From Streptomyces sp. NBC_01775 (GTDB taxonomy: Bacteria > Actinomycetota > Actinomycetes > Streptomycetales > Streptomycetaceae): 64,000 nucleotides of DNA. The notes under the pieces are model-generated. The model worked only from the letters and a program-made list of their open reading frames with translations. It was not told the DNA's origin and made no database searches. The stretch covers positions 8,184,001 through 8,248,000 of the forward strand of contig NZ_CP109104.1 of the NCBI RefSeq assembly GCF_035917675.1. Reading direction: 5' to 3'. This document shows, in pieces, positions 7,936 through 15,959 of this stretch; positions within the stretch are counted from its first letter, which is position 1; each line of letters begins with the position of its first letter. The translations under genes were made by a program, and so were the position numbers.

Positions 7936-9303
7936 GTGGCAGACCGCACACCACCGCTCGCCGTCGGCGAACTGCGCAGACTCGTCGAGGGCGGCGAGAT
8001 CGACACCGTCGTCCTCGCCTTCACCGACATGCAAGGACGCCTCCAGGGAAAGCGGTTCGCCGCGCCCTACTTCCTCTCCGACGTGCTCGACGGCGGAAGC
8101 GAGGGCTGCAACTACCTCCTGGCCGTCGACGTCGACCTCAACACCGTCGACGGCTACGAGATGTCCTCCTGGGAGCGCGGCTACGGAGACTTCGCCATGC
8201 ACGGCGACACCGCCACCCTCCGCCGCGTCCCCTGGAACCCCGGCACCGCGCTGCTCACCGCCGACCTGGCCTGGCACGACGGCAGCCCGGTCGCCGCCTC
8301 GCCCCGGCAGATCCTCCAGCGCCAGCTCGCCCGCCTCGCCGACCGCGGCTGGGGCGCCTACGTGGGCACCGAGCTGGAGTTCATGGTCTTCCAGGACACC
8401 TATGAACAGGCGTGGGACGGCGGCTACCGCGGGCTGACCCCGGCCAACCAGTACAACGTCGACTACTCGATCCTCGGCACCGGCCGCGTCGAGCCCCTGC
8501 TGCGCCGTATCCGCAACGAGATGGCCGCCGCCGGCATGATCGTCGAGTCCGCCAAGGGTGAGTGCAACCTGGGACAGCACGAGATCGCCTTCCGCTACGC
8601 CGAAGCGCTCACCACCTGCGACCAGCACGCCCTCTACAAGACCGGCGCCAAGGAGATCGCGGCGCAGGAGGGCCAGGCGCTCACCTTCATGGCGAAGTAC
8701 GACGAGCGCGAGGGCAACTCCTGCCACATCCACCTCTCCCTGCGCGACGAGTCCGGCGCCGCCCTGCTCGCCGACGAGGCGGGGGAGTACGGGATGTCGC
8801 CGTTGATGCGGCACTTCCTGGCCGGACAGCTCGCCGCGATGCGCGAGTTCACCCTCCTGTACGCGCCGAACATCAACTCCTACAAGCGCTTCCAGCCCGG
8901 CTCCTTCGCCCCCACCGCCGTCGCCTGGGGCCCGGACAACCGCACCTGCGCCCTGCGCGTCGTCGGCCACGGCCACGGGCACCGCCTGGAGAACCGCGTG
9001 CCGGGGGGCGACGTCAATCCCTACCTCGCCGTCGCCGGAATGATCGCCGCCGGACTGCACGGCATCGACCACGAACTGGAGCCCCCCGAGGCGTGCACCG
9101 GAAACGCCTACAAGGGCGACGCGGCGCACGTGCCCAGCACCCTGCGCGAGGCCGCGGAACTGTGGGAGGACAGCTCACTGGCCCGTGACGCCTTCGGTAC
9201 CGAGGTGGTGGACCACTACCTCAACATGGCCCGGGTGGAACAGCGGGCATTCGACACCGCCGTGACGGACTGGGAGCGCTATCGCTCCTTCGAACGTATG
9301 TGA
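7936..9303 (+). CDS. Glutamine synthetase-like gamma-glutamyl-amine ligase (GlnA4-like)
   Basis: The protein has 455 residues and the full glutamine synthetase fold. An N-terminal beta-grasp region contains VVLAFTDMQGRLQGKR, followed by the metal-site motif GTELEFMVFQ, the ATP-site segment GNSCHIHLSL, and the late motif RVPGGDVNPYLAVAG. The tyrosine adenylylation loop of ammonium-assimilating GlnA is not evident. It therefore resembles the GlnA3/GlnA4 ligases that attach glutamate to polyamines or ethanolamine. GTG 7936 follows a good AGGAGG. The neighbours (aldehyde dehydrogenase, SDR, PuuD-like hydrolase, permease, FadR regulator) fit a gamma-glutamylated ethanolamine pathway. The substrate is inferred, and GlnA3-like polyamine specificity is an alternative. 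Confidence 0.88.
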   Translation: MADRTPPLAVGELRRLVEGGEIDTVVLAFTDMQGRLQGKRFAAPYFLSDVLDGGSEGCNYLLAVDVDLNTVDGYEMSSWERGYGDFAMHGDTATLRRVPWNPGTALLTADLAWHDGSPVAASPRQILQRQLARLADRGWGAYVGTELEFMVFQDTYEQAWDGGYRGLTPANQYNVDYSILGTGRVEPLLRRIRNEMAAAGMIVESAKGECNLGQHEIAFRYAEALTTCDQHALYKTGAKEIAAQEGQALTFMAKYDEREGNSCHIHLSLRDESGAALLADEAGEYGMSPLMRHFLAGQLAAMREFTLLYAPNINSYKRFQPGSFAPTAVAWGPDNRTCALRVVGHGHGHRLENRVPGGDVNPYLAVAGMIAAGLHGIDHELEPPEACTGNAYKGDAAHVPSTLREAAELWEDSSLARDAFGTEVVDHYLNMARVEQRAFDTAVTDWERYRSFERM

Positions 9304-10709
9304 GGGCTGAGTTGCAGACCGTGCACCACCACGACGCGTACGAGCGCGAGCTCGACGTCATCAATCCGGCGACCGAGGAGCTGATCAGCAGCGTCCAGGC
9401 CGCCTCGCCCGCCGACGTGGACGCCGCCGTCGCCCGCGCCACCCGTGCGCAGGCGGAGTGGGCCGCGCTCGCGCCCGCCGACCGCGCCCGGTTGCTGCGC
9501 CGCTTCGCCGCGATGGTGGACATCACCCGCGAGGGCCTGGCCCGGATCGAGGTGAACGAGGCGGGCCACCCGATCGGCAACGCCCGCTGGGAGGCGGGCA
9601 ACGTCCGCGACCTCCTGGAGTACGCGGCGGGTGGCGTCGAAAGACTGACAGGCAGTCAGATCCCGGTGGCGGGCGGCGTGAACCTCACGTTCGCCGAGCC
9701 GCTCGGCGTGGTCGCCGTCATCGCCCCCTGGAACTTCCCGATGCCGATCGCCGCCTGGGGCACGGCCCCGGCGCTCGCGGCCGGGAACGCGGTGCTGCTC
9801 AAACCCGCGGAGACGACGCCGCTCACCGCGATGCGGCTGGCCGAGCTGGCGCTGGAGGCAGGGCTGCCCGAAGGCCTCTTCCAGGTGCTGCCCGGCGAGG
9901 GGCCCGTCGCGGGGAACGCGCTGGTCGAGCACCCTGGCGTGGCCAAGGTCGTCTTCACCGGCTCCACCGCTGTCGGCAAGCGCGTCATGGCCCAGTGCGC
10001 GGCGCAGGTGAAGCCGGTGACCCTCGAACTCGGCGGCAAGAGCCCCAACATCGTCTTCGCCGACGCCGATCTGGAGCGGGCAGCCGCCTCGGCGCCCGGC
10101 TCCTTCCTCGACAACACCGGCCAGGACTGCTGCGCCCGCAGCCGCATCCTCGTCCAGCGCTCCGTCTACGACCGCTTCCTCGCGCTGCTGGAGCCGGCCG
10201 TCCAGGCCTTCACCGTCGGCGACCCCGCCGACGAGGGCACCGACATGGGGCCCCTCATCTCCGCCCGCCAGCGCGAGCGCGTCCGCTCCTACGTACCCGA
10301 GGACGCCTCCGCGCTCATCCGTGGCGAGGCCCCCGGCAGCCCCGGCTTCTGGTATCCGGCCACCGTGCTGGAGGCGGCGCCCGGAGAGCGGACGGCGCTG
10401 GAGGAGATCTTCGGCCCCGTCGCCGTCGTCCTCCCCTTCGAGGACGAGGAGGAGGCCGTACGGCTGGCCAACGACACCCCCTACGGCCTCTCCGGCTCCC
10501 TGTGGACCCGCGACGGGGCCCGTGCCCTGCGTGTCTCGCGGGCCGTCGCCGCCGGCAACCTGTCCGTCAACTCGCACAGCAGCGTGCGCTATTCGACGCC
10601 CTTCGGCGGCTACAAGCAATCGGGACTCGGCCGTGAGCTGGGCCCCGACGCGCTCGCCGCCTTCACCGAGACCAAGAACGTCTTCATCAGCACGGAGGAG
10701 AGCCAGTGA
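9300..10709 (+). CDS. NAD(P)+-dependent aldehyde dehydrogenase
   Basis: The protein has about 469 residues and the complete ALDH family signature: an APWNFP segment, KPAETTPLTA, the glutamate motif LELGGKSPN (about residue 242) and the catalytic cysteine in GQDCCARSR (about residue 278). The start GTG overlaps the stop of the ligase gene as GTGA, so translation is probably coupled. An in-frame TTG at 9312 with GAGGG upstream is another possible start. In this operon it would oxidise a gamma-glutamylated aminoaldehyde to the acid before the hydrolase frees glutamate. The reaction class is secure. The particular aldehyde is inferred from the neighbouring genes. Confidence 0.9.
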   Translation: MRAELQTVHHHDAYERELDVINPATEELISSVQAASPADVDAAVARATRAQAEWAALAPADRARLLRRFAAMVDITREGLARIEVNEAGHPIGNARWEAGNVRDLLEYAAGGVERLTGSQIPVAGGVNLTFAEPLGVVAVIAPWNFPMPIAAWGTAPALAAGNAVLLKPAETTPLTAMRLAELALEAGLPEGLFQVLPGEGPVAGNALVEHPGVAKVVFTGSTAVGKRVMAQCAAQVKPVTLELGGKSPNIVFADADLERAAASAPGSFLDNTGQDCCARSRILVQRSVYDRFLALLEPAVQAFTVGDPADEGTDMGPLISARQRERVRSYVPEDASALIRGEAPGSPGFWYPATVLEAAPGERTALEEIFGPVAVVLPFEDEEEAVRLANDTPYGLSGSLWTRDGARALRVSRAVAAGNLSVNSHSSVRYSTPFGGYKQSGLGRELGPDALAAFTETKNVFISTEESQ

Positions 10710-11521
10710 GCGACACCGGCGCCGGCACCGGCCACACCGACGCGACAGCTCCCGTCTGCCGCCGCCTCGTCGGCCGCACCGCCGTCATCACCGGAGCGGG
10801 CAGCGGCATCGGCCTCGCGACGGCGCGACGGCTGGCCTCCGAGGGCGCGCACGTGGTGTGCGCCGACGTGGACGCGGTGGGCGGCAGAGCCGCGGCGGAG
10901 GAGACCGACGGCCTCTTTGTCCAGTCCGACGTCACCGACCCCGACCAGGTACAGGCCCTCTTCCGCGCCGCCCACGACACCTACGGCTCCGTCGACATCG
11001 CGTTCAACAACGCGGGCATCTCGCCCCCCGACGACGACTCCATCCTGGAGACCGGGCTGGACGCCTGGCAGCGCGTCCAGCAGGTCAACCTCACCTCCGT
11101 CTACCTGTGCTGCAAGGCCGCGCTGCCCTACATGCGCGCGCAGGGACGCGGCTCCATCATCAACACCGCCTCCTTCGTCGCCGTCATGGGCGCCGCCACC
11201 TCCCAGATCAGCTACACCGCCTCCAAGGGAGGGGTGCTGGCGATGTCCCGCGAACTGGGGGTCCAGTTCGCCCGCGAGGGCATCCGGGTGAACGCGCTGT
11301 GCCCCGGCCCGGTGAACACGCCCCTCCTGAAGGAACTCTTCGCGAAGGACCCCGAGCGGGCCCAGCGGCGGCTGGTCCACGTGCCGGTGGGACGGTTCGC
11401 CGAGCCGCAGGAGATCGCGGCGGCGGTCGCGTTCCTCGCCAGCGACGACGCGTCGTTCGTGAACGCCGCTGAGTTCCTGGTGGACGGGGGCATCGCCGGT
11501 GCGTATGTGACGCCGCTGTGA
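10706..11521 (+). CDS. Short-chain dehydrogenase/reductase (SDR)
   Basis: The protein has 271 residues. A Rossmann cofactor motif (TGAGSGIG, about residues 29-36) and the NNAG motif are followed by the catalytic Tyr-xxx-Lys (SYTASKGG, about residues 170-174). The end VNAAEFLVDGGIAGAY is standard for classical SDRs. The GTG start overlaps the ALDH stop as GTGA, behind GGAGGAG, making it the third gene of the plus-strand operon. If the substrate is ethanolamine, this enzyme could oxidise gamma-glutamylethanolamide to the aldehyde that the ALDH then uses. That would complete a pathway to gamma-glutamylglycine, which the PuuD-like enzyme could split. This step is my inference. Confidence 0.88.
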   Translation: MSDTGAGTGHTDATAPVCRRLVGRTAVITGAGSGIGLATARRLASEGAHVVCADVDAVGGRAAAEETDGLFVQSDVTDPDQVQALFRAAHDTYGSVDIAFNNAGISPPDDDSILETGLDAWQRVQQVNLTSVYLCCKAALPYMRAQGRGSIINTASFVAVMGAATSQISYTASKGGVLAMSRELGVQFAREGIRVNALCPGPVNTPLLKELFAKDPERAQRRLVHVPVGRFAEPQEIAAAVAFLASDDASFVNAAEFLVDGGIAGAYVTPL

Positions 11522-11611
11522 GAGGTCCTCAAGCGCCGGACGGGCTACTGGCCAGTGCTGCAACGGCGCCTGGTCCGTGACTACGGGCACCGCCCGTCCT
11601 CGTCCGCCTCT

Positions 11612-11655
11612 CGCGTCCACTGGGCCATGACCCACGTCATGGCCCAGTGGACGCG
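11612..11655. repeat. Perfect 20-bp inverted repeat with 4-base loop
   Basis: Left arm 11612-11631 and right arm 11636-11655 are exact reverse complements (right arm GTCATGGCCCAGTGGACGCG), separated by CCAC. It lies 90 bp after the SDR stop and just before the LanC relic. It could be a very strong transcription terminator without a T-run, or the scar of a mobile element or duplication. Such length and perfection is unusual among the hairpins in this window. Confidence 0.75.
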
Positions 11656-11658
11656 CGA

Positions 11659-11950
11659 GCCGACCGGGAGCGGGTGCGTGCGGGGGAGCCGGTCGGCGCG
11701 CGGAACTGCTACGACGCCCTCGGCGGCACCGCCGGGATCGGCCGCTACCCGCTGGCCAGGGACGAGCCGGCAGCCGAGCATGCCAACTTCGGTCTCGCAC
11801 ACGGGGTGTGCGTGCCGCTCGCTCGCGGCGCGCGGTCTCGACCGCTCCGGCTTTCCGGAAGGAGCCACGGGCATCGCCTTCGCCCTTCACACCTACGCCA
11901 CGGGGAACGCACCGACGACGTCGTGGGACAGCGCCCTGCTGGTGAACTGA
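11659..11950 (+). pseudogene. Relic of a lanthionine synthetase C-like (LanC) cyclase gene
   Basis: The 566-bp gap between the SDR and phosphatase genes is not empty. One frame reads DALGGTAGIGRY (11713-11748) and then HANFGLAHGV (11779-11808), which match the LanC segments usually written as D.I.GL.GIGRYLL and H.NLGLAHG. A second frame reads GFPEGATGIAFALHTYATGN and ends SWDSALLVN before TGA 11948-11950, matching the LanC C-terminus. The order is right, but there is a frameshift near 11830 and most of the roughly 400-residue protein is missing, including the zinc-binding Cys/His region. LanC cyclases close thioether rings in lanthipeptides. No LanB, LanM or precursor is nearby. The motif match is by eye. 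Confidence 0.7.
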
Positions 11951-12087
11951 CGGCGCACCCGAACAGCGAGGGTCCGACTCTTCGGCGCGCCGCGAGGCGC
12001 TGGTCGTCCGGGGTCGGGGAGCACATCGGCGGTCGCATGGATGTAGCGTGCACACGGTCAACGTCGACAACCCAGGAGGGGCGCCAC

Positions 12088-13440
12088 ATGCGCAGCAGAT
12101 CCGTCCTGACAGGCCTCACCATGGCCGCGGCCCTCGCCGCGACCCTCACCACAGCCCCCGCGCAGGCGACGGCCCCGGTACCAGCCGACGCGCACAAGAG
12201 CGGCGGCGGCGACCGCCCCCATTGCCCGCAGCTCTCCGAAGAGCTGCCCTGGCACGGCGCCAACCGTGCCAAACTCCAGCGCACCATCGACGAGCGCGGC
12301 ACCTGCTCCCCGCACTGGCGAGGCGGCAAGCACCGCCCGGTCGCCGCGTTCGACTGGGACAACACGATCGTCAAGAACGACTCCACCGACGCCACCATCG
12401 CCTGGGCCCTCAAGCACGACAAGATCCTGCGCCCCAAGAGCTGGGCGGCCACCAGCAAGTGGCTCACCCCCGCGGCGGACCGCGCGCTCACCGAGGCGTG
12501 CGGCACCGACGTCCCCGTCGGCCGCCCGCTGCCCACCTCGCGCAACGCCGCGTGCGCCGACGAGATCCTCCAGGTGCGCGGCGAGGCCGAGACGATGGGC
12601 GGCGAGGAGGCGTTCGCGGGGGACTGGAACCACCGCCGCACCGTGCCCGAGTACGCCTGGGTACCGCAGCTGTTCGCCGGGCACACCGTCGCCGAGCTGC
12701 GCTCGTACGCGCGTGCGGCCCGCGACGAGGCGCTGGCCGCACCCATCGGCAGCGAGCAGAAGGTCGGCACCCACACCGTGCCCGCCTACGGCCGCTACTA
12801 CGACCAGCAGAAGGACCTCGTCCGCACGTTGCAGAAGGCCGGGTTCGACGTCTACATCGTCTCCGCGGGCTCGGAGCCGGTGGCCGAGGAGTGGGCGACC
12901 GGCGTCGGCATCGACCGCGCGCACACCCTCGCCATCCGCAGTGTCCTCGAGCACGGCAGGATCACCACCGCGACGGAGGGCTGCGGCGACGTACCGGCGG
13001 GCCAGGGCGAGGCGATCCCGTACATCGACGGCAAGCGCTGCGTCATCAACCAGGAGATCTACGGCATCAAGGGCGCCGAAGCCTGGAAGAAGCAGGACCG
13101 GCGGCACCGCATCGCGATCGGCGGCGGCGACGCGGACACCGATGTGACCTTCGTCGGCGACGCGACGGGCACCCACCTCGTGCTCAACCGCAACAAGCCC
13201 GAGATCATGTGCCGTGGCTACGACGACGCCGACGGCCGCTGGGCCGTGAACCCGATGTTCATCGAGCCGCTGCCGCGCAAGGCCGACCCCTACCCGTGCG
13301 CCACGAAGGGCTTCACCCACCCCGACGGCAGCCTCGGCCCGGTCCACAGGAGCGACGGCACCGTCATCCCGGATCAGGACGACACGGCGTACGGCGAGGG
13401 CGGCGAGGTCGCCGGCAGCCGGGCGCACGGCGCCGTCTGA
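12088..13440 (+). CDS. Secreted HAD-superfamily phosphatase
   Basis: The protein has 450 residues. A clear signal peptide (Arg-containing start, hydrophobic core, APAQA-like cleavage region near residue 30) is followed by a HAD fold: motif I FDWDNT with the nucleophilic aspartate near residue 89, motif II in IVSAGSEP, and motif III/IV in IGGGDADTD. The wide spacing between motifs indicates a large cap. ATG 12088 follows AGGAGGGG. The arrangement recalls secreted phosphorylcholine or phosphoserine phosphatase-like enzymes, so it may release phosphate from organic esters outside the cell. Several Cys residues could form disulfides. The substrate is unknown, and the neighbours give no clue. Confidence 0.8.
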   Translation: MRSRSVLTGLTMAAALAATLTTAPAQATAPVPADAHKSGGGDRPHCPQLSEELPWHGANRAKLQRTIDERGTCSPHWRGGKHRPVAAFDWDNTIVKNDSTDATIAWALKHDKILRPKSWAATSKWLTPAADRALTEACGTDVPVGRPLPTSRNAACADEILQVRGEAETMGGEEAFAGDWNHRRTVPEYAWVPQLFAGHTVAELRSYARAARDEALAAPIGSEQKVGTHTVPAYGRYYDQQKDLVRTLQKAGFDVYIVSAGSEPVAEEWATGVGIDRAHTLAIRSVLEHGRITTATEGCGDVPAGQGEAIPYIDGKRCVINQEIYGIKGAEAWKKQDRRHRIAIGGGDADTDVTFVGDATGTHLVLNRNKPEIMCRGYDDADGRWAVNPMFIEPLPRKADPYPCATKGFTHPDGSLGPVHRSDGTVIPDQDDTAYGEGGEVAGSRAHGAV

Positions 13441-13490
13441 CGCACCGGCCCCCCTGTGTGCCGCACAGGTGTTGGCCATAGGGTGCGTGC

Positions 13491-14438
13491 GTGAGCATGA
13501 CGACGCCGCCCGGCTGGTACCCCGATCCGGGACAGACACCCCAACTCCCGCCCCAGGAACGCTGGTGGGACGGCACCACATGGACCGCGCACACCCGCCC
13601 CGGCACGGGCATACCCCCGGCGCCGCCGTCCCCTCCGGGCGGCGGCGCCGGGCGCGGTCCGCTCATCGCGGGCATCGTGGGCGCTGGGGTGCTCGTGGCG
13701 GCGCTCGCCGTCGCGGGCGTCCTGCTCCTGGGCGGCTCCGACGACGACTCGGACGGCGACGGCTCCGAGGCCGGATCGAAGCCTTCGGCCACCTCCTCGG
13801 AGAAGCCCGGCCAGGACGGCGGGGACGACGGCGGGAACACCCCGCCCGACGACGGCCCGTCCGAGGAGGATTCGACCTCGCCGGACACCGGCGAGGTCGT
13901 CGACAACCCCCGAGCCGGTGTCGGCATTCCGATCCTGGACAAGTGGGAACAGCCCCACTCCGACTCCGCCTTCGTCAGCAGCGAGTCCTCCTACACCTGC
14001 CCCAAGCCGCAGTCCCAGGACTGTGTGCGTGGCGGCGCCAGCGTCCTGCCGGTCTCCAGCGGCTGGGAGGGCGAGAAGGAGCTGAAGGGCGCGACCGAAC
14101 TCCAGGTGGCCAAGAACGCCAAGGAGTCGTACGCGAAGAAGGCGTACGGCGGCATCGCCTCGCACAAGGTGACCGAGAAGGGCGCCGTCACCGTCATGGG
14201 CCAGCCCGGGTACCACGTCCGCTGGCGCATCGACAACAAGAAGGGCCCCGACGCCTACGTCGAGTCCGTCGTCTTCCGCTCCCCGCATCTGCCCGAGGAG
14301 ATACTCACCCTCTGGAGCAGCGTCGACGTCGCGGACGACGCACCGCCACCGGCCGACCTGGACGGGCTGCGCAAGGGCCTGGTCAAGACGGAGCTCGACG
14401 GCGGGAGCGACTCCGACGACAACGGCGAGGCGGTCTGA
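13491..14438 (+). CDS. DUF2510 membrane-anchored protein with exported C-terminal domain
   Basis: The protein has 315 residues. It begins with the DUF2510 tryptophan motif (GWYPDPG, then RWWDGTTWT), about residues 8-35. A Pro/Gly linker and one membrane helix (about residues 60-80) come next. An Asp/Ser/Glu-rich low-complexity stalk of about 50 residues leads to an outer domain of about 160 residues containing one Cys pair region (SYTCPKPQSQDCV). The topology implies a cytoplasmic DUF2510 and an extracellular domain. DUF2510 proteins are abundant in actinobacteria and have no settled function. GTG 13491 lies close to a CATAGGGT-like minus-10, so the mRNA may be leaderless or have a very short leader. 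Confidence 0.75.
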   Translation: MSMTTPPGWYPDPGQTPQLPPQERWWDGTTWTAHTRPGTGIPPAPPSPPGGGAGRGPLIAGIVGAGVLVAALAVAGVLLLGGSDDDSDGDGSEAGSKPSATSSEKPGQDGGDDGGNTPPDDGPSEEDSTSPDTGEVVDNPRAGVGIPILDKWEQPHSDSAFVSSESSYTCPKPQSQDCVRGGASVLPVSSGWEGEKELKGATELQVAKNAKESYAKKAYGGIASHKVTEKGAVTVMGQPGYHVRWRIDNKKGPDAYVESVVFRSPHLPEEILTLWSSVDVADDAPPPADLDGLRKGLVKTELDGGSDSDDNGEAV

Positions 14439-14449
14439 GGCCCGTCCCC

Positions 14450-14499
14450 TGAGGCGGGGTCAGGCCACATGAGGCGGGGTCGGTCCCCGTGAGGCGGGG
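14450..14499. repeat. TGAGGCGGGG three times at exact 20-bp spacing
   Basis: Copies start at 14450, 14470 and 14490, between the DUF2510 stop and the convergent aldolase stop. The intervening bases differ, so only the 10-mer is conserved. Regular 20-bp spacing puts all copies on roughly one helical face, although simple tandem duplication followed by drift explains it as well. Confidence 0.55.
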
Positions 14500-14511
14500 G
14501 CCGGATTCCGC

Positions 14512-14531
14512 GAGGCCCGGGTGCGGGCCTC
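14512..14531. terminator. Bidirectional hairpin terminator between convergent genes
   Basis: GAGGCCCG (14512-14519) pairs perfectly with CGGGCCTC (14524-14531) around a GGTG loop. It touches the stop codon of the minus-strand gene and follows the plus-strand DUF2510 gene, so it could serve both. There is no T-run, as is usual for Streptomyces terminators. Confidence 0.5.
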
Positions 14532-15744
14532 ACAGGAAGGTCATGCCCTCGCCCCGGTAGGTCGGCACGCTCGCGGTCACCCGTGCGCCCTCGACCAGGT
14601 GCAGGGTGTCGAACCGCTCGCACAGCTCGCCCGACTTGGCGTGCCGGAACCACACCTTGTCCCCGATCAGCAGGTCGTCGGCCGGCTGCCCCAGCAGGGG
14701 GGTCTGCACCTCGCCGGGTCCCTCCTGCGGGTCGTAGCGCAGCCCCGTGGGCAGATACGGCTGCGGCAGCCGGTCCTTGCCCGCGACGCCGGAGGCGGGG
14801 TAGCCGCCGCCCAGCACCGTCACCACGCCGACGCCCGGCCTGCGCACCACGGGCATCGCGAACAGCGCGGCGGGGCGGCCGGTGAAGGAGGTGTAGTTGT
14901 CGAACAGCCGCGGCACGTACAGGCCCGACCCGGCGGCGATCTCGGTGACCGCTTCCTCGGCGGCCGTGTGCTGCACGCTGCCGGTGCCGCCGCCGTTGAC
15001 GAACTCCAGGTCCGGCGCCACCGCGCGCACCGCCCGCACGGCGGCCTCCCGCCGCCCCGCCAGCTCCCGCCGCGCCGCCGCCTGCATCAGCCGTACCCCG
15101 CGCGAGCGCAGCGGTGAACCCGGCACCGCGTCGCCCACGCCCGCCACATGGCCCTCGTACGCCATGACGCCCACCAGCCGGAAACCGGGGCGCCGCTGTA
15201 CCGCGCGCGCCAGCTCGGCCAGGTCGGCGGGGGAGTGCAGCGGGGATCGGCGGGCCCCGACGCGTACCCGGCCGCCCAACAGCCACAGCGAGGTGTCCAG
15301 TTCGAGGCAGACCCGGATCTCCTCGCTGCCGCCGTCCCGCGCGGCGTCGATCAGCGTGAGCTGCGCGAGGTCGTCGACCATCACGGTCACCGCCTCGGCC
15401 AGCTTGGGATCGGCGGCCAGCTCCGCGTAGCCGGCGCGGTCCGCCGACGGGTAGGCCAGCAGCACGTCGCGCATGCCCGAGCGGGCCAGCCACAGCGACT
15501 CGGCCAGCGTGTAGCCCATCACCCCGCTGAAGCCGTCCTTGGCCAACGCCCGCTCCAACAGGGCGCGGCAGCGCACCGATTTGCTGGCCACGCGCAGCGT
15601 CTTCCCCGCGGCGCGGCGCACCAGATCGTCCGCGTTGGCGTCGAACGCCTCCAGATCGACCAGCGCGAGCGGCGCGTCCAGATGGGCGGTCGCGCGGTCG
15701 TACCGGGCGCGGTCTGCGGCGGGATCGGCAGTCGTATCGAACAC
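14530..15744 (-). CDS. PLP-dependent amino acid deaminase/aldolase (alanine racemase-like N-terminal fold)
   Basis: The protein has about 404 residues. The start LVDLEAFDANADDLVRR and the Schiff-base lysine in RVASKSVRCR are the type-III PLP-barrel signature of D-threonine aldolase/alanine racemase-like proteins. The segment FVNGGGTGSV is the phosphate-binding loop, and HLVEGARV near the end belongs to the C-terminal metal-binding D-serine-dehydratase-like domain. It probably acts on a D-amino or hydroxy-amino acid in the cytoplasm. Start choice is uncertain: GTG 15744 begins just before the conserved fold, while an open extension to 15882 has no recognised content. The upstream neighbour is divergent and unrelated. 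Confidence 0.78.
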   Translation of the reverse strand: MFDTTADPAADRARYDRATAHLDAPLALVDLEAFDANADDLVRRAAGKTLRVASKSVRCRALLERALAKDGFSGVMGYTLAESLWLARSGMRDVLLAYPSADRAGYAELAADPKLAEAVTVMVDDLAQLTLIDAARDGGSEEIRVCLELDTSLWLLGGRVRVGARRSPLHSPADLAELARAVQRRPGFRLVGVMAYEGHVAGVGDAVPGSPLRSRGVRLMQAAARRELAGRREAAVRAVRAVAPDLEFVNGGGTGSVQHTAAEEAVTEIAAGSGLYVPRLFDNYTSFTGRPAALFAMPVVRRPGVGVVTVLGGGYPASGVAGKDRLPQPYLPTGLRYDPQEGPGEVQTPLLGQPADDLLIGDKVWFRHAKSGELCERFDTLHLVEGARVTASVPTYRGEGMTFL

Positions 15745-15959
15745 CCTCGCAGCTTGCCAGAGCCCGGACCCGAGGCACAGCCCCCCGCCGCGCGACAGCC
15801 TCCGTCCGCGCACCTCGGGCGGGTTGCCGTCCTGCCCGGTGGGCACCGTAGAGTAACGCCACGCCGTGGCGGGATGGCACACGGCGCACTGTCCGATACG
15901 AACCCGTCAGCCCCGAAAGGGCATTCGTGTGAGGTGGCACCGCGCGGGAGGGGGTGCGC

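Noticed and set aside
11555..11950. A short intact gene of 131 codons between the SDR and phosphatase genes
   Set aside because: Only its last part is LanC-like; the earlier LanC segments are in another frame. A decayed gene explains this better than a small protein.
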